Assembly: GCF_000812965.1 (NCBI RefSeq)
Contig: NZ_JSYN01000019.1
Coordinates: 62,001-126,000 of the forward strand
From: Pedobacter kyungheensis
Lineage (GTDB): Bacteria > Bacteroidota > Bacteroidia > Sphingobacteriales > Sphingobacteriaceae
DNA: 64,000 bases
Direction of reading: 5' to 3'
Shown: in pieces, positions 26,807-35,905 of the stretch
How the letters are laid out: every line of letters begins with the position of its first letter
Position numbering within the stretch: position 1 is the first letter of the stretch
Program-made: the position numbers and the translations under genes
Notes under the pieces: model-generated
Database searches by the model: none
The model's input: the letters and a program-made list of their open reading frames with translations, nothing else
Told to the model about the DNA's origin: nothing

Positions 26807-27829
26807 ATGAACAACAGATTTTTAGATTTCAGGAGTGATACCGTAACCAAACCAACAGCCGGAATGTTGGAAGCCATGATGACTGCGAAGGTGGGAGATG
26901 ATGTTTTTGGAGAAGACGAAACGGTGCATGCACTGGAGACCAAACTGGCTTCAACTTTTAACATGGAAGCCGGATTATTTTGTCCATCCGGAACGATGAC
27001 CAACCAGATTGCCATCAAGTGTTTTACCCAACCTATGGATGAGGTAATCTGCGATCAGACTGCACATGTTTATCGCTACGAAATTGGTGGTATTGCTTTT
27101 CACTCCGGCGCATCGGTAAGGTTGCTGCATGGCGAGCGTGGCATTTTAACTCCAGAGCTTATCGAACCTGAAATTAACGATGACAATATTCATTACCCCA
27201 ATTCGAGTTTGGTTGTTTTAGAAAATACGGTAAACAAAGGCGGTGGCAGCTGTTATACCTTGTCGCAAATTGCACCCATCCACCATTTGTGCAACATAAA
27301 AGGACTGAAACTGCATTTAGATGGTGCCCGCATTTTTAATGCTTTAGCGGCAACGGGCAATCATGCCAGTGAGTACGGTAAATATTTCGATGGCATTTCG
27401 GTGTGTCTCTCAAAAGGTTTAGGTGCTCCTGTTGGATCTGTGCTGCTAGGCACCAAACAAATGATCAATAAAGCGCGTAAAATAAGAAAGGCATTTGGTG
27501 GTGGGATGCGCCAGGCAGGTTTTTTGGCTGCAGCAGGTATTTATGCTTTAGATCATCATGTAACCAGGCTAAAAGAAGATCACGCCCATGCTAAAGCTTT
27601 GGCTATAGCCCTGGCGCGCACTTCTTATGTAAAATCGATTATGCCTGTAGAAACCAATATTGTGGTTTTTGAAGTAGAAAAAGGCACTGCAGAAAAAATT
27701 GTCCACCAGTTTAAAGAAAAAGGTCTTCATTGTAATACTACGAGTGATAGTACCATCCGTTTAGTTACGCATTTAGATCTTATTTCTACGATGATTGATC
27801 AGGCTATTGAAATAATATTACATTTGTAA
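26807..27829 (+). CDS. ltaE: Low-specificity L-threonine aldolase (PLP)
   Basis: The 340-residue fold-type I PLP enzyme cleaves L-threonine or allo-threonine to glycine and acetaldehyde. The N-terminal FRSDTVTKPT (8-17) is the family signature, LHLDGARIFNA carries the PLP-contacting Asp, and Lys203 in CLSKGLGAP is the Schiff-base lysine. Length is typical. It is divergent from the BadF-like kinase and is followed by a 110-nt gap before accC. Confidence 0.93.
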   Translation: MNNRFLDFRSDTVTKPTAGMLEAMMTAKVGDDVFGEDETVHALETKLASTFNMEAGLFCPSGTMTNQIAIKCFTQPMDEVICDQTAHVYRYEIGGIAFHSGASVRLLHGERGILTPELIEPEINDDNIHYPNSSLVVLENTVNKGGGSCYTLSQIAPIHHLCNIKGLKLHLDGARIFNALAATGNHASEYGKYFDGISVCLSKGLGAPVGSVLLGTKQMINKARKIRKAFGGGMRQAGFLAAAGIYALDHHVTRLKEDHAHAKALAIALARTSYVKSIMPVETNIVVFEVEKGTAEKIVHQFKEKGLHCNTTSDSTIRLVTHLDLISTMIDQAIEIILHL

Positions 27830-27939
27830 GGATAGTCGGAGGTCCGGAGACGGGAGTCCGATGTCAATAGTTTTATAGTTCATGGTCAATAGTCAGGCGG
27901 TTCAAATATCATCTGCATATCCATAAAGTCTAGCCAAAA

Positions 27940-29451
27940 ATGTATAATAACTCTAAATCCATAATGCCAATCTCCAAACTCTTAATTGCTAACCGTGGAG
28001 AGATTGCTTTACGTATTATGCGCTCGGCAAAAGAAATGGGCATTAAAACCGTTGCTGTTTTCTCGGAGGCTGATCGCAATGCTTTGCATGTTCGTTATGC
28101 CGATGAGGCAGTATGCATTGGACCAGCACCTTCTAACCAGAGCTATTTGGTAGGAGAAAAAATTATCGATGCCTGTAAATTAACCGGTGCCGAAGCTATC
28201 CATCCTGGTTATGGTTTTTTATCTGAAAATGCCGCTTTTGCCCAATTGGTAGCTGATGCTGGTTTAATTTTGGTTGGCCCTTCGCCACAAGCAATGGAAA
28301 CCATGGGCAATAAATTGTCTGCCAAGGCTGCTGCCCTAAAATATAACATCCCCATGGTACCCGGTACTGAAGAGGCCATAACCGATGTAGAAGAAGCCAA
28401 ACAGCGTGCCATTGAAGTCGGTTTTCCGATTTTGATTAAAGCTGCTGCCGGTGGTGGTGGCAAGGGGATGCGTATAGTAGAGAAGGCAGATGATTTTGAA
28501 GAACAAATGCAATTGGCTGTTAGCGAGGCGACCTCTGCTTTTGGCGATGGATCGGTTTTCATAGAGCGTTATGTTACCTCGCCTCGTCATATCGAGATTC
28601 AGGTGCTGGGCGATACGCATGGTAATATTGTGCACCTTTTTGAGCGTGAGTGCTCGGTGCAGCGCCGTCACCAGAAAGTGGTAGAAGAAGCACCTTCATC
28701 GGTATTAACAGCAGAAATCAGGGAGCAAATGGGCAAATGTGCAGTAGATGTAGCCCGTTCGGTTAATTACACCGGCGCTGGAACGGTTGAATTTATTCTC
28801 GATGAAAACCTCGATTTTTTCTTCCTCGAAATGAATACCCGTTTGCAGGTAGAGCACCCGGTTACCGAGCTGATTACCGGAATCGATCTGGTAAAAGAAC
28901 AGATTAAAATCGCTTCGGGAGAAAAATTAAGCTTTAGTCAGGACGATTTGAAAATTAGTGGTCACGCTATTGAGCTTAGGGTTTATGCCGAAGATCCCGC
29001 CAATAATTTTCTTCCGGATATTGGTACGCTTCAAACCTATATTACCCCGCAGGGAAATGGAGTAAGGGTTGATGATGGCTTTGAACAGGGAATGGAAATC
29101 CCCATTTATTACGACCCGTTGATTGCCAAACTGATTACTTATGGCAAGGATAGGGAAGAAGCAATGCTGCGTATGGTGCGGGCAATTGAAGAATATGATA
29201 TTACCGGGATAGAAACTACCTTAGGTTTTGGTAAATTTGTCATGCAACACGAAGCTTTCAAAACCGGAAATTTTGATACGCATTTTGTTGCTAAATATTT
29301 TAAACCCGAAAGTTTAAAGGTACAAGACCAAACCGAAGCTTTAATTGCTGCGGTAATGGCTGCTAAGCTGTTTCAAAAAAAGGATGTGCAGCTTAGCGAT
29401 ACTACAAAGCAAAGTACTTCTGACTGGAGGAAAAATAGATTGAAATATTAG
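27940..29451 (+). CDS. accC: Biotin carboxylase subunit of acetyl-/acyl-CoA carboxylase
   Basis: The 503-residue ATP-grasp enzyme carboxylates biotin on its carrier with bicarbonate and ATP, the first step of malonyl-CoA (or another acyl-CoA carboxylase) synthesis. It shows LIANRGEIALRIMRSA near the start, the glycine-rich loop AAAGGGGKGMR, FLEMNTRLQVEHPVTE in the active site, and the RVYAEDP C-terminal region. It is about 50 residues longer than E. coli AccC, with a polar C-terminal tail. No biotin carrier or carboxyltransferase gene is adjacent, so the complex is scattered. The ATG at 27964 (MPISKLLIANRGE) is an alternative and perhaps better start. Confidence 0.92.
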   Translation: MYNNSKSIMPISKLLIANRGEIALRIMRSAKEMGIKTVAVFSEADRNALHVRYADEAVCIGPAPSNQSYLVGEKIIDACKLTGAEAIHPGYGFLSENAAFAQLVADAGLILVGPSPQAMETMGNKLSAKAAALKYNIPMVPGTEEAITDVEEAKQRAIEVGFPILIKAAAGGGGKGMRIVEKADDFEEQMQLAVSEATSAFGDGSVFIERYVTSPRHIEIQVLGDTHGNIVHLFERECSVQRRHQKVVEEAPSSVLTAEIREQMGKCAVDVARSVNYTGAGTVEFILDENLDFFFLEMNTRLQVEHPVTELITGIDLVKEQIKIASGEKLSFSQDDLKISGHAIELRVYAEDPANNFLPDIGTLQTYITPQGNGVRVDDGFEQGMEIPIYYDPLIAKLITYGKDREEAMLRMVRAIEEYDITGIETTLGFGKFVMQHEAFKTGNFDTHFVAKYFKPESLKVQDQTEALIAAVMAAKLFQKKDVQLSDTTKQSTSDWRKNRLKY

Positions 29452-29494
29452 ATAATTTTGCGTGATCGTCATTGGCAGCTGAGCTCCTCCATAT

Positions 29495-29580
29495 CGTTAT
29501 TTCGAGCGGAGTGCAACGCAGCCGAGAAATCTATCTCGAGATAGATCTCTCCATTTCGCTTCGCTCCAGTCGAGATGACG
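29495..29580. repeat. Palindromic intergenic repeat (CGTTATTTCGAG ... GATGACG)
   Basis: The element opens with CGTTATTTCGAGCGGAG and closes with TCCAGTCGAGATGACG, roughly its reverse complement. At its centre, ATCTATCTCGAGATAGAT is a perfect 18-bp palindrome. It fills the gap between accC and ribE. The form resembles REP-like elements that I associate with Bacteroidota genomes. Confidence 0.6.
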
Positions 29581-29618
29581 GCGATTATGTAAAGACGATG
29601 CGATATAAATAAACACCC

Positions 29619-30203
29619 ATGTTCACAGGAATTATAGAAACCCTAGGCGAAGTTACCGCCATCAAAAACGATCATACCAATATCCATTTCACCATTTCAT
29701 CGGCCATTAGCGACGAGCTTAAAATAGACCAAAGTGTAGCACACAATGGTGTCTGCTTAACGGTTGTGGCTTTAAATGATGGTACACATACTGTTACTGC
29801 AATAGATGAAACATTGAATAAAACCAATCTGGATGCGCTAAAAGTAGGAAGTAAAGTAAATTTGGAGCGTTGTATGCAAATGAACGCCCGCCTGGATGGC
29901 CACATTGTGCAGGGGCATGTAGACCAAACCGCGGTTTGTGTTAAGCGCGAAGAATTGGATGGCAGCTGGGAATACCGCTTTAAATACGATGCCTCGGCTG
30001 GTAATGTAACGGTAGAAAAAGGCTCGGCCTGTGTAAACGGCATCAGCTTAACCGTGGTAAATTCTGCTGCTGATGAATTTTCGGTATTTATCATCCCTTA
30101 TACTTTCGAGCACACCAATTTACAGGAAGTAAATGTTGGCGATACCGTAAATCTGGAGTTCGATATCATTGGCAAATACGTGGCCCGCTTAATGAACAAA
30201 TAA
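29619..30203 (+). CDS. ribE: Riboflavin synthase (alpha subunit)
   Basis: The 194-residue enzyme dismutates two 6,7-dimethyl-8-ribityllumazine molecules into riboflavin and a pyrimidine. It begins with the invariant MFTGIIE and has two homologous lumazine-binding halves (about 1-90 and 95-190), each with the internal SVAHNGVCLTVV- or SACVNGISLTVV-like stretch and the GHIVQGHVD motif between. Length is typical. It is apparently monocistronic; no other rib gene is near and no FMN riboswitch is seen upstream. Confidence 0.95.
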   Translation: MFTGIIETLGEVTAIKNDHTNIHFTISSAISDELKIDQSVAHNGVCLTVVALNDGTHTVTAIDETLNKTNLDALKVGSKVNLERCMQMNARLDGHIVQGHVDQTAVCVKREELDGSWEYRFKYDASAGNVTVEKGSACVNGISLTVVNSAADEFSVFIIPYTFEHTNLQEVNVGDTVNLEFDIIGKYVARLMNK

Positions 30204-30370
30204 AATTATTTTCAAAGTATTGATTTTGTTTTAAGTGCTTGTTAATGAGTGTTTTGTTTTATTTTAGGCGTTGTTGTAACGCTTAATTTTTCATAACAGT
30301 GCAGGATAGTTGGGCGGATATAATTGCTGATTATTACTGTGAAACACAAAAAACCTAACACTAACCATTT

Positions 30371-33019
30371 ATGAACAAAATCCCGCGTATGCAAGGCATA
30401 GTCTGTACCCTTGCCTTACTATTTTCAATTGTTACCCATACCTTTGCACAGAAAATTTCGGTAAAAGATTTAACGGTAGAGCATTTGGTAAATCCTTTAA
30501 ATTTGGATACCCCCCAGCCTCGTTTTAGCTGGAAACTGGTTTCAGCAATTAAAAACACACATCAAAATAATTACGAAATCAGATTAGGTACTACGGCCAA
30601 AATTGATAAAGCAATTTGGAAAGCCAATGTAAGTGACGATCAATCAGTATTGGTTACTTACAAAGGCCCTCAACTCACATCTAAAACCAGGTATTACTGG
30701 CAGGTAAGGGTAAAAGATAACCATGGCAATACTTCGGTCTGGTCGCCGGTTCAGTATTTTCAAACGGGTTTAAAAGCAGAGGACTGGAGTGCTAAATGGA
30801 TTACGGTTGAAGGAAAAGATACAGCCCTGGCCAGTCCGATGTTCAGAAAGGAAATTAACCTGAAAAAAGCTGTCCGCTCGGCAATGGCCTACATTACGGC
30901 AAAAGGACTATATCAGGCCGAGTTAAATGGAAAGCGTATTAGCAATGCCTATTTTGCACCAGGCTGGACAAGCTATAAAAATCATATCCAGTATCAGGCT
31001 TACGAACTGGGCCAAACACTAAAAAAAGGTGCCAATGTAATCGGCGTATCGCTGGGGGATGGCTGGTATAAAGGTCGCATTGGTTTTGGCTGGCAAAAGC
31101 AGTTTTATGGCGATACACGCGCTTTGTTATTACAACTTGAAGTAGAATATACCGATGGAAGCAAAGAAACTTTTGTTAGCGATAATAGTTGGAAAAGCAA
31201 CTACGGGCCAATTCGTGCCGCAAATATTTACGATGGCGAAAATTACGATGCCAGATTAGAAATAGCTGGCTGGAATAATATTGGTTTTAAAGAAACGGCA
31301 GACTGGAAGCCTGTGCGCACACTCGAGAACGGACCTGAAAAACTGGTTGGTATGAGCGGGCCACAGGTAACCAAACACGAAGAATTTAAAGCTTTAAAGA
31401 TTTTTAAAACCCCTTTGGGTGAAACCGTTGTTGATTTCGGACAGAACCTGGTAGGCTGGGTAATGCTAAAAGCAAAAGGCCCTGAAGGCACTAAAATTGC
31501 CATCAGCCATGCCGAGGTTTTAACCAAGGACGGTAATTTTTACACCACCAACCTGCGTACTGCCAAACAGCAAAACAACTATATTTTAAAAGGAGATGCA
31601 GAGCAGGTTTTCGAGCCACATTTCACTTTTCAGGGTTTTAGATATGCTAAAATAGAAGGCTATCCGGGCGAATTGAAGCTGGAAGATTTAACAGCTGTTG
31701 CGGTTTACTCAGATATGCAAACCAGCGGAAAGTTTAGCACCTCTAACCCTTTGTTAAATCAATTGCAGCACAACATCAGCTGGGGTCAGAAAGGCAATTT
31801 CGTTGATGTACCTACTGATTGTCCGCAGCGCGATGAACGCCTGGGTTGGACAGGCGATGCGCAGGCTTTTGCCAATACTGCCGCCTATAACATGAATGTT
31901 TCGGGCTTTTTTACCAAATGGTTAAAAGATGTAGCGGCCGATCAGTTGCCGAGTGGTAGCGTACCTTTTGTAATACCTAATGTACTGGGTAACAACGACG
32001 CTGGTTCGGCAGGTTGGGCCGATGTGGCTACCATTATTCCATGGGATTTATATGTGGTTTACGCCGATAAAGGCTTGCTCGAAAACCAATACGGAAGCAT
32101 GAAAAAATGGGTCGACTATATTTCATCAGTCTCTAAAAATAATTTATGGAACAGTGGTTTCCATTTTGGCGACTGGTTATTTTATCGCCCTAACGATGAT
32201 AATGATGGTCGTGCGGCCGTGACAGACAAGTACATGATTGCGCAAACATTTTACGCGCACTCTACCCAGTTGCTTATTAATGCAGCAAAAGTTTTGGGTA
32301 AAACGGATGACGTAGCTAAATACAGCGATTTGCTGGCCAAAATAAAGGACGCATATATTAAAGAAAACATGACGCCAAGCGGCAAATTGATTTCGAATAC
32401 ACAAACAGCCTATGTATTGGCATTGCAATTTGATATGCTGCCCGAAAACCTGCGCGCGCAGGCGGCACAACGTTTGGTAGATAATGTGCGCGATTACGGG
32501 AATCATCTTACAACAGGTTTCCTGGGTACACCATACCTCTGCCATGTATTAAGCCGCTTTGGGCATGAAAATGTAGCTTACGATTTGTTAATGCAAGAAA
32601 AATATCCTTCGTGGCTTTACCCGGTAAAAATGGGTGCCACTACCATTTGGGAGCGTTGGGATGGAATTAAGCAGGATGGTTCTTTCCAAACCGCCGATAT
32701 GAATTCTTTTAACCACTATGCTTATGGCGCTATTGGCGATTGGATGTACAAAAACATTGCTGGCATTAACCCGGTTGTTGCGCAGCCAGGGTATAAAGCG
32801 ATTTTGATTGCGCCAAGACCTGGGGGTAAATTAACCAGTGCTTCAGCCGAACTGGAAACCGTTTACGGAACCATAAAATCTTCCTGGACTTTAACTGATG
32901 GAATCTTTAAGCTAGACGTAGTAGTTCCGGCCAATGCAACAGCTACGGTTATACTACCCAATGGAGGTAAAAAAGAAGAAATTGGCTCTGGAAGTTACCA
33001 TTTTGAAAGTAAGTATTAA
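30371..33019 (+). CDS. Secreted GH78 alpha-L-rhamnosidase
   Basis: The 882-residue enzyme has a signal peptide (about 1-26, ending HTFAQ), an N-terminal Fn3-like segment (about 30-135), and a Bac_rhamnosid_N sandwich (about 150-320). A concanavalin-like domain, the (alpha/alpha)6 catalytic barrel and a C-terminal sandwich complete it. The conserved catalytic stretch DVPTDCPQRDERLGWTGD is near residues 478-496. It removes terminal L-rhamnose from plant glycosides or polysaccharides in the periplasm or outside. No rhamnose catabolic or SusCD genes are adjacent, so it stands alone. Confidence 0.93.
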   Translation: MNKIPRMQGIVCTLALLFSIVTHTFAQKISVKDLTVEHLVNPLNLDTPQPRFSWKLVSAIKNTHQNNYEIRLGTTAKIDKAIWKANVSDDQSVLVTYKGPQLTSKTRYYWQVRVKDNHGNTSVWSPVQYFQTGLKAEDWSAKWITVEGKDTALASPMFRKEINLKKAVRSAMAYITAKGLYQAELNGKRISNAYFAPGWTSYKNHIQYQAYELGQTLKKGANVIGVSLGDGWYKGRIGFGWQKQFYGDTRALLLQLEVEYTDGSKETFVSDNSWKSNYGPIRAANIYDGENYDARLEIAGWNNIGFKETADWKPVRTLENGPEKLVGMSGPQVTKHEEFKALKIFKTPLGETVVDFGQNLVGWVMLKAKGPEGTKIAISHAEVLTKDGNFYTTNLRTAKQQNNYILKGDAEQVFEPHFTFQGFRYAKIEGYPGELKLEDLTAVAVYSDMQTSGKFSTSNPLLNQLQHNISWGQKGNFVDVPTDCPQRDERLGWTGDAQAFANTAAYNMNVSGFFTKWLKDVAADQLPSGSVPFVIPNVLGNNDAGSAGWADVATIIPWDLYVVYADKGLLENQYGSMKKWVDYISSVSKNNLWNSGFHFGDWLFYRPNDDNDGRAAVTDKYMIAQTFYAHSTQLLINAAKVLGKTDDVAKYSDLLAKIKDAYIKENMTPSGKLISNTQTAYVLALQFDMLPENLRAQAAQRLVDNVRDYGNHLTTGFLGTPYLCHVLSRFGHENVAYDLLMQEKYPSWLYPVKMGATTIWERWDGIKQDGSFQTADMNSFNHYAYGAIGDWMYKNIAGINPVVAQPGYKAILIAPRPGGKLTSASAELETVYGTIKSSWTLTDGIFKLDVVVPANATATVILPNGGKKEEIGSGSYHFESKY

Positions 33020-33050
33020 TCGCTTAATATTGCAGCACGGTTAAAAGGGT

Positions 33051-33134
33051 GGCTGTATCATTTATATTGTTTGTCATCCTGAGCCTGTCGAAGGAGTATA
33101 GTAAAATATATACCTAAAACATTTCGACAGGCTC
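33051..33134. repeat. Interspersed GCTGTATCAT ... CCTGAGCCTGTCGAAGGA repeat, partial copy
   Basis: GGCTGTATCATTTATATTG is followed by TGTCATCCTGAGCCTGTCG, shared with the element at 56196. Here GAGCCTGTCGAA (33081-33092) pairs with a perfect 12-bp inverse, TTCGACAGGCTC (33123-33134), but the right terminal repeat of the other copy is missing. It lies about 30 nt after the rhamnosidase stop. Confidence 0.7.
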
Positions 33135-33198
33135 AACCTGGCAGATATAAAAAGTTCGATTAAAAGAGTCAGTCTCCTGACCCGGGAGCCAATATTAC

Positions 33199-33660
33199 AT
33201 GTACAGCAAAGAAGAATCAGTAAGGTTACGCCAACAATTTTGGATCAGTTTCGGACAATATATGAAGCCGGTTCCCTCGGCCAGCGGGTCTACGGTAAAC
33301 TGGACCAATTATAAAACGGGCGTTAAAAATATCTTCTTTAAAATGGATGTAGACAAGAAGGAAGCCTTTATTAGTATTCAGCTTTCTCATCCCGATGCAG
33401 GCATACGTCATTTAATATTCGAGCAGTTCGAAGAGTTTAAAGCCATGTTCAGCAATGAAATGGGCGAAGAGTGGGACTGGATTAAGGATGCAACCGATGA
33501 TTTTGGTAAAACCGTGAGCCTGATTTCAACGAGGATTACTGGCGTAAGCATTTTTAATCAGCAGCACTGGCCCGAGCTCATTTCTTTTTTCAAACCCCGT
33601 ATCATTGCACTCGACGAGTTTTGGGACAATGTAAAACCGGTGTTCGAAAGCCTGGTTTAA
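33199..33660 (+). CDS. DUF4268 domain-containing protein
   Basis: The 153-residue protein begins YSKEESVRLRQQFWISFGQYM and contains WTNYKTGVKNIFFKMD, which I recognise as the DUF4268 pattern found as a short stand-alone protein in Bacteroidota and fused to nuclease-like modules elsewhere. It is soluble, acidic and rich in aromatics, and has no catalytic motif I can see. It overlaps the convergent TPR gene by four bases at the stop codons. Function unknown. Confidence 0.75.
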   Translation: MYSKEESVRLRQQFWISFGQYMKPVPSASGSTVNWTNYKTGVKNIFFKMDVDKKEAFISIQLSHPDAGIRHLIFEQFEEFKAMFSNEMGEEWDWIKDATDDFGKTVSLISTRITGVSIFNQQHWPELISFFKPRIIALDEFWDNVKPVFESLV

Positions 33661-34805
33661 TCGGCCAGGTTCAGTTGTGCTACCCGATCTTTGGCAAACT
33701 TAATTTCTTCCTTATCGTCTGTTGCATTTGGCTTGCTTTTTAAGTACAAGTTGTAATATTTTAAGGCATTACTGCTTTGCTTTAAGCGCGTATCGTAAAG
33801 TATAGCCAGCCGATAATACAGGCCAGGAGTGGCATCAAATTGCAGCCCTTTTTTGTAGGCGGTATTGGCCAGGCTAAACTGCTTGTTTTCTTCATATACC
33901 AATCCAAGCAGCGAGTAGTAATTTGGCGTATTGGGTGAAATGGCCTCATCAATTGTTTTTTTTGTATAAATGGCTGCTTGGGGATAGTTTTTTAAAGCCC
34001 GGTAACTTAATGCGGTATAATACAGAGTAGCCTCGTTTTGCATAACCATTTTCTCCAGCATTTTAAATAGATCAATCGCTTTCTGGTATTTTTTGGTGTA
34101 ATAGTAAGCTTTGGCTACATCTTTTACTACGCCGGCATCGGCACCATCTTTTAATAATTTTTCGCCTGCAGCAATTACTTCATTGTATTTTTTTAACTGA
34201 TTGGCTACCGGCAATTTTTCTTTTTGTAAAATCAGGTTATCGGAATCTGCTTTGCTGGCAATATCGAGCACTTCATAAGCTTTTTCGTAAGCTTGTTTCA
34301 GGGAGTAAATACCCGCCAGGTCTGAGGCAACATCACCTTCTGTTGGGTTAATTTTATTGGCTTTTAACAAATACAACAGCTTAAGCGAATCGGTAGGCAG
34401 GGGATAGAGATTGGCCAGGAGCTTATACACATTAAAATTATTACTGTCTATTTTTACTATTTCGCCATAGTACAAACGGGCTTTTTCGGTATTGCCCCGC
34501 CTGGTATTAATGCTGCCCAAACTAAACAATATGGGCAGGCTTAGCGGTTGCAGGGTGTAGGCTTTGCTGTAAAATTTTTCGGCCTCCACATTGTTCCCTG
34601 CCATTAGAAAGCAGTAACCCATTTGATTAAGTGCCTTAACATCGCTCACATTTTCGCCATAAACCGTTTTCAGGTATTGGCCGGCATCAGCATAGCGTTG
34701 GGTTTGGTATAAATCGAAAAGTTTTTCTTTATCTACAGTCACATCCTGACTGTAAGTTACCTTAACAAGGCAGCATAATAAGAATACTAAAAATAGCTTT
34801 TTCAT
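33657..34805 (-). CDS. Periplasmic tetratricopeptide-repeat protein
   Basis: The 382-residue protein has a signal peptide (about 1-19, ending TYSQ) followed by about eight to nine helical TPR-like units (for example AEKFYSKAYTLQPLS, ANTAYKKGLQFDATP). TPR proteins scaffold protein complexes; the partner is not evident. It is monocistronic, convergent with the DUF4268 gene and divergent from the small helical protein gene. Confidence 0.85.
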   Translation of the reverse strand: MKKLFLVFLLCCLVKVTYSQDVTVDKEKLFDLYQTQRYADAGQYLKTVYGENVSDVKALNQMGYCFLMAGNNVEAEKFYSKAYTLQPLSLPILFSLGSINTRRGNTEKARLYYGEIVKIDSNNFNVYKLLANLYPLPTDSLKLLYLLKANKINPTEGDVASDLAGIYSLKQAYEKAYEVLDIASKADSDNLILQKEKLPVANQLKKYNEVIAAGEKLLKDGADAGVVKDVAKAYYYTKKYQKAIDLFKMLEKMVMQNEATLYYTALSYRALKNYPQAAIYTKKTIDEAISPNTPNYYSLLGLVYEENKQFSLANTAYKKGLQFDATPGLYYRLAILYDTRLKQSSNALKYYNLYLKSKPNATDDKEEIKFAKDRVAQLNLAD

Positions 34806-34949
34806 AATAAGGAATTATAAAACTAATTTATTAGTTGTTTTTGTCAATTCCAAATTTGTTTTGAAATAAGGTATTGAAAAACCTGAAATAAAAACAAAAT
34901 AAAGCTTAATGGGTTTATAAGGAATAGTTTAACTTAAAAATAAGAACCT

Positions 34950-35246
34950 ATGAACACTTTAAAAAAGTTTGAATTAATGGAAAAGATTGTGCGTGAATTG
35001 GAAGATCTACAAAATTCTCAGCAGGCCCTTATTCAGAAAATTGGTAAAATTGAAGTAGATAACATCGAATTAGGCGATAGCCGTTTGGAAAAAGATTTAC
35101 CCGATATTCATCAAAATTTAGGCGATAACTTAGATACTATTTCGGGAATTTTAGATTACTTTGCAGGTAAAACACAAAACTTTGGTGATAAAAACAATGT
35201 GGAAGCCTTAAAAGAACAGGAAGCCATAAACAATGCCACCAGCTAA
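34950..35246 (+). CDS. Small helical protein, unknown function
   Basis: The 98-residue protein is predicted almost wholly helical and charged (MEKIVRELEDLQNSQQALIQ, then LEKDLPDIHQNLGDNLDTI), consistent with a short coiled coil or helical bundle. There is no signal peptide or membrane segment. It precedes an outer-membrane barrel gene by 12 nt, so the two are probably co-transcribed. I do not recognise the family. Confidence 0.65.
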   Translation: MNTLKKFELMEKIVRELEDLQNSQQALIQKIGKIEVDNIELGDSRLEKDLPDIHQNLGDNLDTISGILDYFAGKTQNFGDKNNVEALKEQEAINNATS

Positions 35247-35258
35247 ATTTAATCGCAT

Positions 35259-35846
35259 ATGAAATTTTTATCTTTAACCGTTGCTTTCTTACTTGTTGGC
35301 CTGTTCGCCAGTGCACAAGTATTACCTTCATTCCAGCTGGGCATTAAAGCTGGTGCAAATTTTTCGAAATTTGATAGTGAAAACACTTTTAACAGTGAAA
35401 ACCGCGCAGGTTTTTACGGCGGGCTATGGGCCAGGCTAGGGGCTGCAGGCATTTACTTTCAACCGGAGCTGTATGTTTCTGGTAAGAAAACAAGTTTGGT
35501 GAGCAATACGGGAGAGGTAAATAAAGTAACCTTTACCAGTTTAGATGTGCCTTTACTGGTAGGTACCAAGTTTGGTGCTGCAGGTGTTGGTTTACGTTTA
35601 AACACCGGACCTATGTTTTCGTTAATTTTAGATGAAAACCAAAGCTTTAGTCAGGCCGCAGGAAGCGTTTTCAGGGCCGATTTTAAAAATCAGGCAGTTG
35701 CCTGGCAATTTGGTGCAGGTTTAGACCTTAAAAAGTTAAGCTTCGATGCACGTTACGAACTTGGTTTATCTAAAATCAACAAAGCAGGTTATCCGGGCAC
35801 TAAGTTAAACTTATTTACAGTTGGCTTAGGGTATAGGATTTTGTAA
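35259..35846 (+). CDS. Outer-membrane beta-barrel protein (porin-like)
   Basis: The 195-residue protein has a signal peptide (about 1-20, ending FASAQ) and the pattern of eight-stranded outer-membrane barrels: LGIKAGANFSKF, GFYGGLWARL, YFQPELYVSGKK, LDVPLLVG and a C-terminal strand ending FTVGLGYRIL. This fits the OMP_b-brl_2 family, a structural membrane protein of unknown ligand. It follows the small helical gene by 12 nt and ends in a terminator. Confidence 0.88.
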   Translation: MKFLSLTVAFLLVGLFASAQVLPSFQLGIKAGANFSKFDSENTFNSENRAGFYGGLWARLGAAGIYFQPELYVSGKKTSLVSNTGEVNKVTFTSLDVPLLVGTKFGAAGVGLRLNTGPMFSLILDENQSFSQAAGSVFRADFKNQAVAWQFGAGLDLKKLSFDARYELGLSKINKAGYPGTKLNLFTVGLGYRIL

Positions 35847-35864
35847 TAAAAATTATCTAGATTT

Positions 35865-35901
35865 AAAGAGGTGTTTATTGTTAAAATGGACACCTCTTTT
35901 T
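35865..35901 (+). terminator. Terminator after the beta-barrel gene
   Basis: AAAGAGGTGT pairs with ACACCTCTTT (10 bp perfect, 15-nt loop) followed by TTG. It closes the two-gene unit, and the next gene begins just after it. Confidence 0.8.
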
Positions 35902-35905
35902 GTAT

